Source: Desulfurococcales archaeon (GTDB lineage Archaea > Thermoproteota > Thermoprotei_A > Sulfolobales > Desulfurococcaceae). Taken from it: DNA of 41,713 nucleotides. The stretch covers positions 1-41,713 of the forward strand of contig JALWZC010000102.1 of NCBI GenBank assembly GCA_027002875.1, in the 5' to 3' direction. The translations under genes and the position numbers were made by a program. How positions within the stretch are numbered: position 1 is the stretch's first letter; each line of letters opens with the position of its first letter. Positions 18,147-28,404 of the stretch are shown here, piece by piece. The notes under the pieces are model-generated. The model made no database searches, was not told the DNA's origin, and saw nothing but the letters and a program-made list of their open reading frames with translations.

Positions 18147-19304
18147 TCATAGCTTCAAGGGCAGGTTCTCGGCCCATATACGGCATGTCCCCTCAACACT
18201 AACCATGCAGGGCCCGTAGGGGCTGCTGGGTGTGCAGGTTTTCATGAATAATGGGCAATCGGTTGGTTTAACAAGCCCTAAGCTAACCTCACCACACCTA
18301 CAGCCGGGCAGGTTATCGTTTACCGGCTTGTCCTCGATCCCCAAGTAGTGGTATAGGTCATGCTTCAAGTATTCATCCCGGTGATAGCCCCCGCTACGCG
18401 GTACGACGCCTATACCCCTCCAATAAGCATCTCGGGCCTCGTAAACCATCCTCATAGCCTTCAATGCGTCCGGGTTACCATTGGGTTTTACAACCCTCTT
18501 ATACTCATTGATCAAGCCCGGCTCGCCCTTGTAGAGCATTTTCAACATATAATAGATCGCCAATAGTACGTCGAGGGGCTCGAAGCCTGCTACAACTGTT
18601 GGTATACCGTATTCTTCGGGTAGAAACCTCCAAGCCTCTGATCCGATCACGGCTGATACATGCCCCGGGGCGAGGATACCGTCAAGGTGGGCTCCCGGTA
18701 CTTTCTCGAGTAGATACCTCATGATCGGTGGAGTGTAACGGTAGGCTGAAAGGATCAAAAGGTTATCGGGGACAATACCCTTACTAAGCGGTACAGCCGT
18801 GCTAGGCATAGTTGTCTCAAAGCCCACTGCGAAGAAGACGTGCTTCCTCCCCCTCTCCCTAGCAGCGGTCTTCACAGCATCTAGGAACCCGTAAACGATC
18901 CTAACATCACCGCCCTCGATATGTGCATCGTAGAGGCTCCTAATACCCACTGGTTTCGAGCCGGGTAGTTTGTAGGCGTCCCCGTAAGTATGTATAACGT
19001 ATCCCTCCATGCTGAGCTCAACAAGCAGATCAACATAGTGCCCCGGCGTAATACACACCGGGCACCCAGGCCCAGCGATTAACTCAACGTTATCCGGCAT
19101 AAGGCTTCGGAGACCATAATGAGTAATAGTCCATTCATGAGTGCCGCAGAAATTCATGATCTTCAAGTGATTGAAGCCTTTCTCCCTAAGCTTCCCGGCA
19201 ACACTATGGATCTCCTCTACAACCCTTCTACTAAGAGGGTTCCGCTCATAGAGCTCCTTAATCCTCCGCTCAATAAGGGCCAAGAAACACACCCAGAGAA
19301 ACAA
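18147..19304 (-). CDS. hypD: Hydrogenase maturation/formation protein HypD
   Basis: IMNFCGTHEWTITHYGLRSLMPDNVELIAGPGCPVCITP, FAVGFETTMPSTA, C-terminal Cys cluster CRCGEVSLGLVKPTDCPLF..TCTPSSPYGPCMVS.EGTC. The start may be slightly downstream of 19304. Confidence 0.95.
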   Translation of the reverse strand: MFLWVCFLALIERRIKELYERNPLSRRVVEEIHSVAGKLREKGFNHLKIMNFCGTHEWTITHYGLRSLMPDNVELIAGPGCPVCITPGHYVDLLVELSMEGYVIHTYGDAYKLPGSKPVGIRSLYDAHIEGGDVRIVYGFLDAVKTAARERGRKHVFFAVGFETTMPSTAVPLSKGIVPDNLLILSAYRYTPPIMRYLLEKVPGAHLDGILAPGHVSAVIGSEAWRFLPEEYGIPTVVAGFEPLDVLLAIYYMLKMLYKGEPGLINEYKRVVKPNGNPDALKAMRMVYEARDAYWRGIGVVPRSGGYHRDEYLKHDLYHYLGIEDKPVNDNLPGCRCGEVSLGLVKPTDCPLFMKTCTPSSPYGPCMVSVEGTCRIWAENLPLKL

Positions 19305-19378
19305 TTCTAAGCTACTGGTTACAACAGTGTATGCTTATCTGATTAAGGGATTTATAATGAATACATGCTTAGAAAACC

Positions 19379-19780
19379 CTACCCCGCTAATACTTTTCGA
19401 AGCTTAAAGTATTCATCAATCGTATCAACCCATGCAGGTAGAACTAGTAGGATCAAAGCCGTGTCGATATAGATGCCCGTATCCAGTAGGAGAATAGTAA
19501 AGAGTGCAAAAACGGTCATATAGACGGATAAGAATAGCGACCTAGGTATAACGTATCCCCTAATAATCACTCTACCAATAAGCTCCGGAACAGGCTTATC
19601 TATCAATACATACTTACCATTATCAAGCCTCGAAGCAAGACCGTAACGGACAAGCCTTTTCAAAACCCTCTGAGCCTTACCGGGACTTTTAAAGCCCAGC
19701 AGTCTCTGAGCCTCCCGGACACCAATCGGGCTCTTACGGGTTCGGAGCTTAACATAGTACTTTAACAGTTCAAGCTCCAA
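19379..19780 (-). CDS. Winged-helix DNA-binding protein with C-terminal transmembrane segments
   Basis: 133 aa. ELLKYYVKLRTRKSPIGVREAQRLLGFKSPGKAQRVLKRLVRYGLASRLDNGKYVLID (wHTH pattern), then hydrophobic SLFLSVYMTVFALFTILLLDTGIYIDTALILLVLPAWV. Confidence 0.75.
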   Translation of the reverse strand: MELELLKYYVKLRTRKSPIGVREAQRLLGFKSPGKAQRVLKRLVRYGLASRLDNGKYVLIDKPVPELIGRVIIRGYVIPRSLFLSVYMTVFALFTILLLDTGIYIDTALILLVLPAWVDTIDEYFKLRKVLAG

Positions 19781-19802
19781 CCAGTAAAACCCCCTTTGAA
19801 TA

Positions 19803-20942
19803 CTACTTAGGCTTGGAGAAGTAATACGCTGTATAGGCGGCGGCTAGTGATATTATGAATGCAGTTATTAGATACAGCCACCTTGGATCTATTCCGGTCG
19901 GAGTCGGTGTTTTTACGATACTTGTGGTCTCGGAGAATTCTCCCCTTATTGTAGTAGTTGTACGTGATCCGTAGGGGTGAGCAGGGTCTATGGGTATCAT
20001 GGATGGAAGAGTGGGTAAGTCTAGTAGTGATACGGGGTTTGACTCATTCAATACTTTAAAGCCATTATCAGTTATGATCAAGGTAGTATTCAATCCTAGG
20101 CCTGCAAGGGGCTTAAGGGATCTATCATAGTTGATAACTCCGATACGGGATAGGTATTCTAGCTCGATGTTAACAATAGAGTATAACTCATGTATACTGG
20201 GCTTCCTAGCCTCGTAGCGCCATTTAATATTCAAGCCATGTACGCCGAGCCTATCCAGTAAGGCTATCACCGCGTTTTTAACCAATGTATTGTTTTCCCG
20301 GGAGTATATTTCGAATCGTGTAAAGCTTTTCCTGGGGATCTCTTGGAAAGCCCATGATACGATGTATAATTTAATAATTGGAGCCCCATTAGCTGGGTAA
20401 TGGAGGATGAATTGTCTGAGGATTCGTTTACAATAACCCGTACTACCATAGGGACTGGTTATCGTGCTGTTGTTTTGCTTCATGCACTTACCATGCTCGA
20501 GCCTAGTAATGTTTTTGATGAGAGTCCAATTAGTCCCAGCTAATGCTTTCTCAACAGTGCTCTGGTTAATTACTAGGCTCGGGACCTCCTTGATGAACTG
20601 GTAATGGTACGGTGAATCGACAGCCATTGTCTCGATTAATACCCTCTCCGAGCCGTTAATAGTTACTTCTCCAACAAATACTACTGTATCCCACCTATAG
20701 AAGGGCTTGTAAACTATTCCCCTGAAACTACTAGTGTTTACAACGTATTTACCGGGATCAGCTCCGAGCCAAAGCATCCTCTCCCGGAAACTCGTTAGGT
20801 TGAAGTCCGTGTTTTTGGGTAGGATGAATGCTAGCCATCCCTTAACCTCATAGTCATAATACCATTTATACTCTGTAAATACAAGGGTTAGCGTCGGTGA
20901 AACCAGTAATAGCATAAGTAATCCGAGGATCCTTATAGGCAA
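19803..20942 (-). CDS. Extracytoplasmic protein with signal peptide and C-terminal TM anchor, unknown function
   Basis: 379 aa. N-terminal ILGLLMLLLVSPTLTLVF, many N-x-S/T sequons, C-terminal WLYLITAFIISLAAAYTAYYF followed by a short basic tail. Confidence 0.75.
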   Translation of the reverse strand: MPIRILGLLMLLLVSPTLTLVFTEYKWYYDYEVKGWLAFILPKNTDFNLTSFRERMLWLGADPGKYVVNTSSFRGIVYKPFYRWDTVVFVGEVTINGSERVLIETMAVDSPYHYQFIKEVPSLVINQSTVEKALAGTNWTLIKNITRLEHGKCMKQNNSTITSPYGSTGYCKRILRQFILHYPANGAPIIKLYIVSWAFQEIPRKSFTRFEIYSRENNTLVKNAVIALLDRLGVHGLNIKWRYEARKPSIHELYSIVNIELEYLSRIGVINYDRSLKPLAGLGLNTTLIITDNGFKVLNESNPVSLLDLPTLPSMIPIDPAHPYGSRTTTTIRGEFSETTSIVKTPTPTGIDPRWLYLITAFIISLAAAYTAYYFSKPK

Positions 20943-21079
20943 ACCATTATCACCATTAACATGTTCAGAGGTAGGACCTATATATTAGAAACCCTTGCAC
21001 ACCAGCGTCATAGCATATATGACACTATGTGATCTATAGGGGTTGTTATCGAGTCTTATTATCCAGTATAGGGCTTGGG

Positions 21080-21691
21080 CTACTTCTTCAACATGTACTT
21101 TACACGGTTTAGGTCATTATAGGTGTCAAGGTCTAGTATTACTCCGGGATAGGGTGTTTCAACTACTAGGGTATCCCACTTATACTTGTAGACTACACCC
21201 TTCAACCCACGAGTATGCTCACCTATCAATAATATCTCGGGTACTAGCTTAGAATCGAAGAGTATTGGGTGTCCACGCCTCCCCTTATAAGCTGCTACGA
21301 CTATTAGTTTCCGGCCCCTATACTCCCGATACTTCTCAATAACGAGGTCGTAGGCTTCGGGCGGAGCCCACGCAGTATCCCCGGGAGCTATGATCACTGC
21401 TTCCAGCCGATCACCATACTTGTCCCACAAATACTTAACCCCACGCTTAACACTACTACTCATACCCTCCCGATAATCCGGATTATAAACGAACTCAACA
21501 TCTAAGTCAACGAGAACACTCCTAACACGATCAGCATCATGCCCCAACACAACAACTACGCGGTCAACACTCGAGTTTAATGCATTGAGAACAGTGCGCC
21601 TAACAACCGGGACACCATCCCATCTAAACAATAACTTATTACCGGGGAACCGGCGGCTAAGACCAGCAGCTAAAACAATAACACCAATCAA
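21080..21691 (-). CDS. MobA/MocA-like nucleotidyltransferase (putative molybdenum cofactor cytidylyltransferase)
   Basis: 203 aa. MIGVIVLAAGLSRRFPGNKLLFRWDGVPVVRRTV, VVVVLGHDADRV, IIAPGDTAWAPPEAYDLVI, RRGHPILFDSKLVPEIL, LDLDTYNDLNRV. Confidence 0.85.
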   Translation of the reverse strand: MIGVIVLAAGLSRRFPGNKLLFRWDGVPVVRRTVLNALNSSVDRVVVVLGHDADRVRSVLVDLDVEFVYNPDYREGMSSSVKRGVKYLWDKYGDRLEAVIIAPGDTAWAPPEAYDLVIEKYREYRGRKLIVVAAYKGRRGHPILFDSKLVPEILLIGEHTRGLKGVVYKYKWDTLVVETPYPGVILDLDTYNDLNRVKYMLKK

Positions 21692-21793
21692 TTAAGTTAC
21701 ACCCCCATATCAGATTAATTTTTTGAGGAGAAATAAAGAATATACATCATGTATAAAATAATCATTGTAGGTTGAAGTCTGGGTGGTCTTGTT

Positions 21794-23185
21794 GTGCATA
21801 GGGAAATAATTGTTGTTTTACTCTTCTTATTCATAGTTTTACCAGTATTAAATGTGGCTAAAACGCCTCTAACTATTAGGGTTGGCGAGAAGATACCGAT
21901 CAGTAATCCAGGTGGGAGGCCTATAATTGCTTGGATAAATGTTACTAAGAACTATGTTATTGTGTCAATTCCGATCAATAGAGTCTTAGAAGTAAGGCAA
22001 GGCATCGCTGCTCGTATTTTTTATAGTAAAGGAAGTGAGGCTGGAATAGCTGTTATAGTTTCCTATAGTCATGAAAACTCTATATTCTTGGAAGGATACC
22101 ATATAGAATCATACATGATGAATATTGTTAAGACGAATAGTTCTACATTAAGCTTCAAAGCATATGCTGAAATCATGCTCGGTAATGCCTCGAACAAGAC
22201 GATCTATAGGATCGAGACGGACTGTAGGATAAATCTAAAAAAATCCGGTAAGATAGGCGACGAATACAGATTTAGAATTAGTGGATTATTAAAAGCATAT
22301 TATAACGAGAAACTGAAGAAGTATCCGCCATTAAATGTCTCTGATTATATTATAAGAGAGATTTTAAAGCTAACGCCAATAAATAAGATAAATATCCTAG
22401 ATAATACATACTTAGGGATCTGGGGCCCATTCTATGGCGGAATAAATAGAATAATCAGTGAAGGAATGCTAAGAGACTCCTATAGGGCTTACCACATAAT
22501 AATAGACGCTTATATACTAGTAAACGATTCCCTCTACACGGTACTGAATACACTGAGTGAAGCAAGTAATCATACAAGATTATTCATGCGTAGAAGTATA
22601 ATTGACAAAAATACTATAGGAAATAAATCTTATGGAGTCTCATTATCAGCAGTAATCGGAGAATTATCTACAAACGAACTTTTGAAGACCCTACCACATG
22701 TCTCCCATCTACTAGGAGAGATAGATACAATTAAACTATTCGAGAACGTAGAGCCTATACCATACCTTAATGCAACCATCCATATAATAAAAGCATTAAA
22801 CACCGCACTAAACCAATACACATATCTCTCCTCGGGATCAGCAATACTACCGAATAATACTTTAGCAAAACCCAGGCATATCTACATGATCCTAAAGAAA
22901 AACATTGTTCCAAAACGACTGATTAACCTAATTATAGAGTGGCTGAGAAAATATTCCTATTCAGACAAGGATAGGGTATCAATAGTTTTCGGAATACACG
23001 ACTATAAGAGCGGTAGGACAAGGTTCATTATGAAGGAGATAACGTATAAGCCGGGAGCAGGGACTAATACAGCCTTGTACATTACATGTATAATAGGAGC
23101 AGTAATAGCTGGAATACTAGCCTGGTCTTTCTGGAGGAAACGGAGACAATCCCGGATAATAGTGGTTTATAATGAGAAAACCTAG
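21794..23185 (+). CDS. Secreted/anchored surface protein, unknown family (paralog A of a tandem pair)
   Basis: 463 aa, GTG start, signal peptide, C-terminal TM (TALYITCIIGAVIAGILAWSFWRKRR). Homologous in its C-terminal part to the next ORF. Confidence 0.75.
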   Translation: MHREIIVVLLFLFIVLPVLNVAKTPLTIRVGEKIPISNPGGRPIIAWINVTKNYVIVSIPINRVLEVRQGIAARIFYSKGSEAGIAVIVSYSHENSIFLEGYHIESYMMNIVKTNSSTLSFKAYAEIMLGNASNKTIYRIETDCRINLKKSGKIGDEYRFRISGLLKAYYNEKLKKYPPLNVSDYIIREILKLTPINKINILDNTYLGIWGPFYGGINRIISEGMLRDSYRAYHIIIDAYILVNDSLYTVLNTLSEASNHTRLFMRRSIIDKNTIGNKSYGVSLSAVIGELSTNELLKTLPHVSHLLGEIDTIKLFENVEPIPYLNATIHIIKALNTALNQYTYLSSGSAILPNNTLAKPRHIYMILKKNIVPKRLINLIIEWLRKYSYSDKDRVSIVFGIHDYKSGRTRFIMKEITYKPGAGTNTALYITCIIGAVIAGILAWSFWRKRRQSRIIVVYNEKT

Positions 23186-24578
23186 CCAAGACGCGGAGTT
23201 CTCTAGGTGGCTTGCTGCTATCATCCTAATACTGGTAATAATGCATAATGCACTGATAACTTCAACAATAACTCAGAAAAAAGGTTTTAGGCCCGGAGAC
23301 AAGATCCCCCTCGGAACATCGCCAGACGGCTCCACATATATCAGCATCACAATAAGCAGGGACAGGATTATAACCAGGATACCCGTTAACAAGGAACTAG
23401 AGGAAGAAACGGGCCTCATCGTATATTTAAGCTATGAAGTAATTAATAGGACTAAGGAGAACATATACTATCTATCATATAAACCCAGGAAAGAAAGCCA
23501 AGAACTATGGGTAAAAATACTCTACGGAGCAAAATGTAATGGTAAGGGAAAGCTCAACATAACATTCCATGATAGAGACATAGTATTAGCAATACGCAAA
23601 ATGAATACTGGTAATCTAAGATACACGTTATACCACGAATTAAAACATGGTAAGGGGAATAAGTCGGGCACATATACAATAACACACAACGGTAAAGCAG
23701 AAATAAAGGAGTATAGGAGGGGTTTAATACTATTATTCAACGATACAGCGAAAACTAGGATAAATGTAACTAATTATCCCCGCATAAACATTATAGAATT
23801 CTACCAACGAGAATACCACGACTTCTTCCAAAAATACTGGTTGAAAAACACAAGGGTAGCAGAGATCAGTCGAGAAAGCAACTTGATAAACGTACAGATT
23901 ACTAAGGGTGTTCTGGGCGAGGAAAGGTATAGGATCGATGGGGAATTAATTATACCCGAGGGTACTAGTCTGTACAGACTAGTATTAACATTGATGAATA
24001 GCAGTGTTGGAACAGGCTTCGTCTATAATAGGATGATCATAGGCCCAGATAACAGTGGTGCAGAAGTATATCCAAGAGTAATCTATGAATATACATCAAT
24101 AACCCCAGTAGAAACCGGGAATAGGCTTATCATGGAATTAATTAAGCTGGTAGAAGAGTGTGATGAAACAAACCTGTACAGCTATGTAAACCCACTACCA
24201 TACATGGAAGCTTCAATAACGATCACCGATGAATTAATAGAAAGCCTCGTAACCTACACATACTCATCGAGCAATGGCAGGCTGGTTATAACAATGCTTA
24301 ATAATAATACTAGTATTGAAAGCCTCGTTAACCAGATCACTGATTGGCTACGTAAATACTCATATAACAACTTAACAACTGCTAGGCTAATCTACCTTAT
24401 CCACTATAATACAACTAATAGGACGGATTACATCGTCAAAATAATTAACTATAACGAGGAACAAAACACTAGTTTACCGGTCCGACAAGTAGTAATAGTT
24501 TTAATAGTAACTGCGGCGGGTTTAGCATCGATCTATTACTGGAAGATCAAGAATAAGCGGGGAAAGGCTAGTCTCTAA
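23172..24578 (+). CDS. Secreted/anchored surface protein, unknown family (paralog B of a tandem pair)
   Basis: 468 aa, ATG start overlapping paralog A by 14 nt, N-terminal hydrophobic segment, C-terminal TM with basic tail (WKIKNKRGK). Confidence 0.75.
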   Translation: MRKPSQDAEFSRWLAAIILILVIMHNALITSTITQKKGFRPGDKIPLGTSPDGSTYISITISRDRIITRIPVNKELEEETGLIVYLSYEVINRTKENIYYLSYKPRKESQELWVKILYGAKCNGKGKLNITFHDRDIVLAIRKMNTGNLRYTLYHELKHGKGNKSGTYTITHNGKAEIKEYRRGLILLFNDTAKTRINVTNYPRINIIEFYQREYHDFFQKYWLKNTRVAEISRESNLINVQITKGVLGEERYRIDGELIIPEGTSLYRLVLTLMNSSVGTGFVYNRMIIGPDNSGAEVYPRVIYEYTSITPVETGNRLIMELIKLVEECDETNLYSYVNPLPYMEASITITDELIESLVTYTYSSSNGRLVITMLNNNTSIESLVNQITDWLRKYSYNNLTTARLIYLIHYNTTNRTDYIVKIINYNEEQNTSLPVRQVVIVLIVTAAGLASIYYWKIKNKRGKASL

Positions 24579-25449
24579 GCAGTGCTACAAAAACACCCTT
24601 CCCGACACCAAGACTTGAAGCAACCGGGCGACACTTAGGTATTAAGAGGTGCAGTACCGGCCTGTCCAGACTCATCGTCGACAAGTACTCGTAGTGAGCC
24701 ATACCCTTAGCAATTATGAGGTCTGAATCCCTAATAATCCTCCAGGCCTCCTCCGAGACGCCGGGCCGGTGTATTGAGGAGCAGCTGCAGCCAGTGCTAA
24801 CTATTTCATCAACGTATTCATCGATCCCTGCATAGTATGCATCGTTAATAGTTAGATCATTCTGGAAACCGGGATCATCCTTCACAATACCGACTACATA
24901 GTTACCCATACTCCTAATCTCCTCGAGTAGTACAGTATCGTATACTGATTCACCAGCATTATCAAACAACCATGCAATCCTTAAATCCCTGCTTCTCAGT
25001 AATTCGTAGGCTTTCTTAGTATGATCTATGCCGAACGGAGTCTTCGAAACGTATTCGAGCCCGAGACTACTGGGAGCTGTATGGCCGTGGACACCAGTAT
25101 CGAGGATGTTTCCAGCAATTGAGAGCCTGACAGCATAGTGGAACCGGTCGAAACCCTCCAACTCCTCAGTATATCTGCGGAAACCCTCAATACTACTCCA
25201 AGCATCTAGGATCGACTCCCTCTTCAACTCCCGGTAGTAATTAGCTATCTCCGGGGCCTCACGGATGAGCCATTGAAATATCCTCGTTGCGATAATTGTT
25301 AACTCATTACTCTTTCTAAACCATTCAGTAGCTTTCTCTAAAACCTTTAATTGAAGCTCAATGCTTCGATCACGATCCTTTACGCTACTAATAACCTCGC
25401 CGAGCCTAACATTAACAATGCACCTAACACACTCCCGATCAGGCTCCAA
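24568..25449 (-). CDS. DUF89/ARMT1-like family protein (putative metal-dependent damage-control phosphatase)
   Basis: 293 aa. N-terminal ECVRCIVNVRL, WLFDNAGESVYDTVLLEEIRSMG, VGIVKDDPGFQNDLTINDAYYAGIDEYVDEIVSTG, SDLIIAKGMAHYEYL. Confidence 0.87.
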   Translation of the reverse strand: MEPDRECVRCIVNVRLGEVISSVKDRDRSIELQLKVLEKATEWFRKSNELTIIATRIFQWLIREAPEIANYYRELKRESILDAWSSIEGFRRYTEELEGFDRFHYAVRLSIAGNILDTGVHGHTAPSSLGLEYVSKTPFGIDHTKKAYELLRSRDLRIAWLFDNAGESVYDTVLLEEIRSMGNYVVGIVKDDPGFQNDLTINDAYYAGIDEYVDEIVSTGCSCSSIHRPGVSEEAWRIIRDSDLIIAKGMAHYEYLSTMSLDRPVLHLLIPKCRPVASSLGVGKGVFVALLRD

Positions 25450-25720
25450 TAAGCCCCACCAACCAAGTACTGATAAATAGTTTCTCCGTATTAATCATCG
25501 AAGAGTTTACAAGTATTCAACAATATTAATAGAAAGAACTTTAAGAGCATTAATAATTCGCTGTAAAGAGGTAGGCATCTTTTTTCATATATGTTAGAAG
25601 AGAGGGCTTATCAATACTTGTGTGTTTCTATTTTAACCGTAGCATGTATATTGAAGAATATATGTTAATCAAACATTGTATATATTTGTTTTATCCCAGT
25701 TTCGCGTGGTTGATGATTAA

Positions 25721-26791
25721 ATGACTCAGTATAGTAGGTCTAGCCCTAGCGGCGTTGTTACCGGGATGAAGATGGTTACTTTTAAAGACTATCTAGGTTA
25801 CATAGAGGAGAGAAGGGAAGTTGAAATAGAGGGTAGTATTATAGAGCTAAAACCTGTAAAGATTAAGAGGCTTATTCCATCACCGGAGGAATTAACCGAT
25901 ATTACCACTACCGTGTGGAGCTTTCCTAAACGTGGAGCCTGGGCTACTCATAGGGGGAATTATAGGGGTAACTGGGCACCACAGATCCCCAGAGCACTAA
26001 TACTAATGTATACTGAGCCCGGAGACACGGTTTTAGACCCAATGATCGGTAGTGGGACTACGTGTATAGAGGCAAAGCTCCTTGGAAGGAATTGTATCGG
26101 CGTAGACATAAACTATAATGCGGTCATACTCACCCTACACAGGCTTTACTGGCTCGAGAAATACCTCCGCGAAGCATCTTCAAGGAAGGATTCACAGGGA
26201 TGGCTGGATGGAAAAATATCTCCGGATATAGACGAGAATATTTCGATCGATGATGTCCTGAATGCCCGTGTTGAAATATACCACGGCGATGCAAGAAGCC
26301 TCGATAAGATACGTAGTGAAAGCATAGATCTTATTGCGACGCATCCACCGTATTACAATATTATAAAATACGGTAAGAAGGCGAAGCTACCTGGAGATTT
26401 ATCGGGTACTAGGAAGCTTGAAGAATACCTCTCAATGATGTACCAAGTAACTAGTGAAGCTTACCGAGTACTAAAGCCGGGTAAATACATGGGGCTTCTC
26501 GCTGGTGATACTAGGATCCGTAAACACTATGTTCCAATAACCCATTACATCCTCGAAATACTATTAAGAACGGGCTTCATCCTGAAGGAAGAAGTAATCA
26601 AGATCCAGCATAGGATGAAGACTACTAGGGAGAGGTGGGCTAAGTTGAAGAAGAGGGACTTCCTATTGATCTATCATGAGAAGCTCTTTATAGCTAGGAA
26701 ACCGGGCTCTAGTAGTGAGTATAGGAAATACAAGTATAGTAGTCATCTAGACCTAGAAGAAATCCTGCCGGGGAAAACCATTGATCAATAA
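25721..26791 (+). CDS. Orphan DNA methyltransferase (amino-MTase, N4-cytosine/N6-adenine type)
   Basis: 356 aa. GDTVLDPMIGSGTTCIEAKLLGRNCIGVDIN (motif I), SIDLIATHPPYYNIIKYG (motif IV, HPPY), EAYRVLKPGKYMGLLAGD. No endonuclease gene recognised next to it. Confidence 0.82.
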   Translation: MTQYSRSSPSGVVTGMKMVTFKDYLGYIEERREVEIEGSIIELKPVKIKRLIPSPEELTDITTTVWSFPKRGAWATHRGNYRGNWAPQIPRALILMYTEPGDTVLDPMIGSGTTCIEAKLLGRNCIGVDINYNAVILTLHRLYWLEKYLREASSRKDSQGWLDGKISPDIDENISIDDVLNARVEIYHGDARSLDKIRSESIDLIATHPPYYNIIKYGKKAKLPGDLSGTRKLEEYLSMMYQVTSEAYRVLKPGKYMGLLAGDTRIRKHYVPITHYILEILLRTGFILKEEVIKIQHRMKTTRERWAKLKKRDFLLIYHEKLFIARKPGSSSEYRKYKYSSHLDLEEILPGKTIDQ

Positions 26792-26811
26792 TAGGTTATC
26801 CTCCAAGGTGA

Positions 26812-27342
26812 TCATTGCTCCCTGGGTTTAAGGCTTGGCTTATGGCTTAGGGCTTTCCATAAACACTTAGGGCTCGGATTGAAGGCTGGAACCCTCCTCC
26901 TATACTCCTCATAGGCTTCCCCGAACCTCTCCAGCGATTCCTTCTCATCTATCAATAAAGCCATTAATAGTATCATTATGGTCTCGACTGGGCCGATGAT
27001 AAATGCATAGCCCGGATTAACCGTGATAAGGCCGATCGCTATTGGTGTTAGGCTTAGGTAGAAATGCATTGGATGTCTCATACAAGAATACGGCCCAACC
27101 GTTACAAGCCTATCCAACTCACCGAAGCTTTTATCAGGGCTACTCTTACCGTAAACCCGGAGATACCTCCCAGTTACCCCAGCGGCTCTACCAATAATGA
27201 TCAATAATACTATCCCAGCAGTAAAACACGGTATTGAAAGACATGGAAGTGCTAGATAATTATTTACCAGTAAGCCTAGAAGATAACCGCCAATAATCAT
27301 AAATGCCCAAATTAGTGCCCGGACACTATTAGGTATAACCAT
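26812..27342 (-). CDS. Integral membrane methyltransferase, isoprenylcysteine carboxyl methyltransferase (ICMT/PEMT)-like
   Basis: 176 aa, several TM segments. LVTVGPYSCMRHPMHFYLSL and DEKESLERFGEAYEEYRRRVPAFNP are the ICMT-like signature. Confidence 0.82.
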   Translation of the reverse strand: MVIPNSVRALIWAFMIIGGYLLGLLVNNYLALPCLSIPCFTAGIVLLIIIGRAAGVTGRYLRVYGKSSPDKSFGELDRLVTVGPYSCMRHPMHFYLSLTPIAIGLITVNPGYAFIIGPVETIMILLMALLIDEKESLERFGEAYEEYRRRVPAFNPSPKCLWKALSHKPSLKPREQ

Positions 27343-27412
27343 GTAAGTCCATCATCTCCTTTTAGTTATCGATATTACCTTATATCCGGTATAGTTATCA
27401 ATTGTTCCCTCT

Positions 27413-28222
27413 ATGAGCGTGTTTAATACTGCGGTTTATGGGTGTTGCACGGGTTTGCTTATAGATAATATCGCCTTATATGTTGCTAGGAATGCTGGTA
27501 GGCATAAGGTTAAGATTGTTGATTACGGCTTCGGGATAAGGTATAGTTATGCTGTATTATCTATTGATGGAGTAGAATATGTTGGGGCTACCCATACATT
27601 GATAAATAACATGGTTGGTAAAAAACCGTATAGTGGCCCGGTTAGGATCGATGAATTACCTAGTTATGTTTCTTCGATAAACCCCTACTTGAAACAGATC
27701 GGGCACTCGATCATAAACGCTTACAATCAATACCTCCTCGAGAACGGTTTAACGGTTAAACCAGTGGGTGAAGGGGAAGTATTAAACCTCCTAGACCTCG
27801 AGAATAAGTTAACGGTGATAATTGGTGATCTAAGGCCTATCGTGGATTACTTAAGGAGTAGAAACTATGAATTCTACGTCTTCGAATCAGCCCCATGCAG
27901 GAGGGATATAGCCTACCCTGAATTCTATTATTACCGAGCACTCCCCAGAGCGGATAACTTGATCATAACTGGTTCGACACTTACCAATGATAGCATCGAT
28001 GAAATACTGAGATACAAGAAACCCAGCGCGGTAACCGTGTTAATGGGGCCGTCAGCATCAGTACCAGCAGAATCATTGATCGGGAAGGGGATCGATATGA
28101 TCGCTTCAACACATATACCCTCAGAGAAGACGTGGAGAACTGTTAAAACAATTATCCGGGGCGGAGGCACGAAACAGATCAAGGAATTAGGAATGAAATA
28201 CATACAAATTATAAACCCGTAG
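27413..28222 (+). CDS. DUF4213/DUF364 family protein (putative heavy-metal chelation domain)
   Basis: 269 aa. N-terminal AVYGCCTGLLIDNIALYVAR..GFGIRYSYAVL, C-terminal VIGDLRPIVDYLRSRNYEFYVFE, NLIITGSTLTNDSIDEIL, VLMGPSASVPAESLIGKGIDMIASTHI. Confidence 0.82.
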   Translation: MSVFNTAVYGCCTGLLIDNIALYVARNAGRHKVKIVDYGFGIRYSYAVLSIDGVEYVGATHTLINNMVGKKPYSGPVRIDELPSYVSSINPYLKQIGHSIINAYNQYLLENGLTVKPVGEGEVLNLLDLENKLTVIIGDLRPIVDYLRSRNYEFYVFESAPCRRDIAYPEFYYYRALPRADNLIITGSTLTNDSIDEILRYKKPSAVTVLMGPSASVPAESLIGKGIDMIASTHIPSEKTWRTVKTIIRGGGTKQIKELGMKYIQIINP

Positions 28223-28404
28223 CCTAAACAATTAACTCATCATTAAAGGATAACCAATCCTTTACGTATTGGAATAATAATCCCTGTATTATCTAGAAAC
28301 GAAGTATTCCTTCTAATACTGCCTAGCCTACTCTATCGAGGATTCCCGCAGTATTAGTTAATGCTTAACTAGTTAATTGGCGATAACAGCATATGCATTC
28401 ACTA

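Noticed and set aside
20990-21035. Short inverted repeat GTCATA-gcata-TATGAC near 21008-21024
   Set aside because: Only 6-bp arms in AT-rich DNA; expected by chance, no supporting context.
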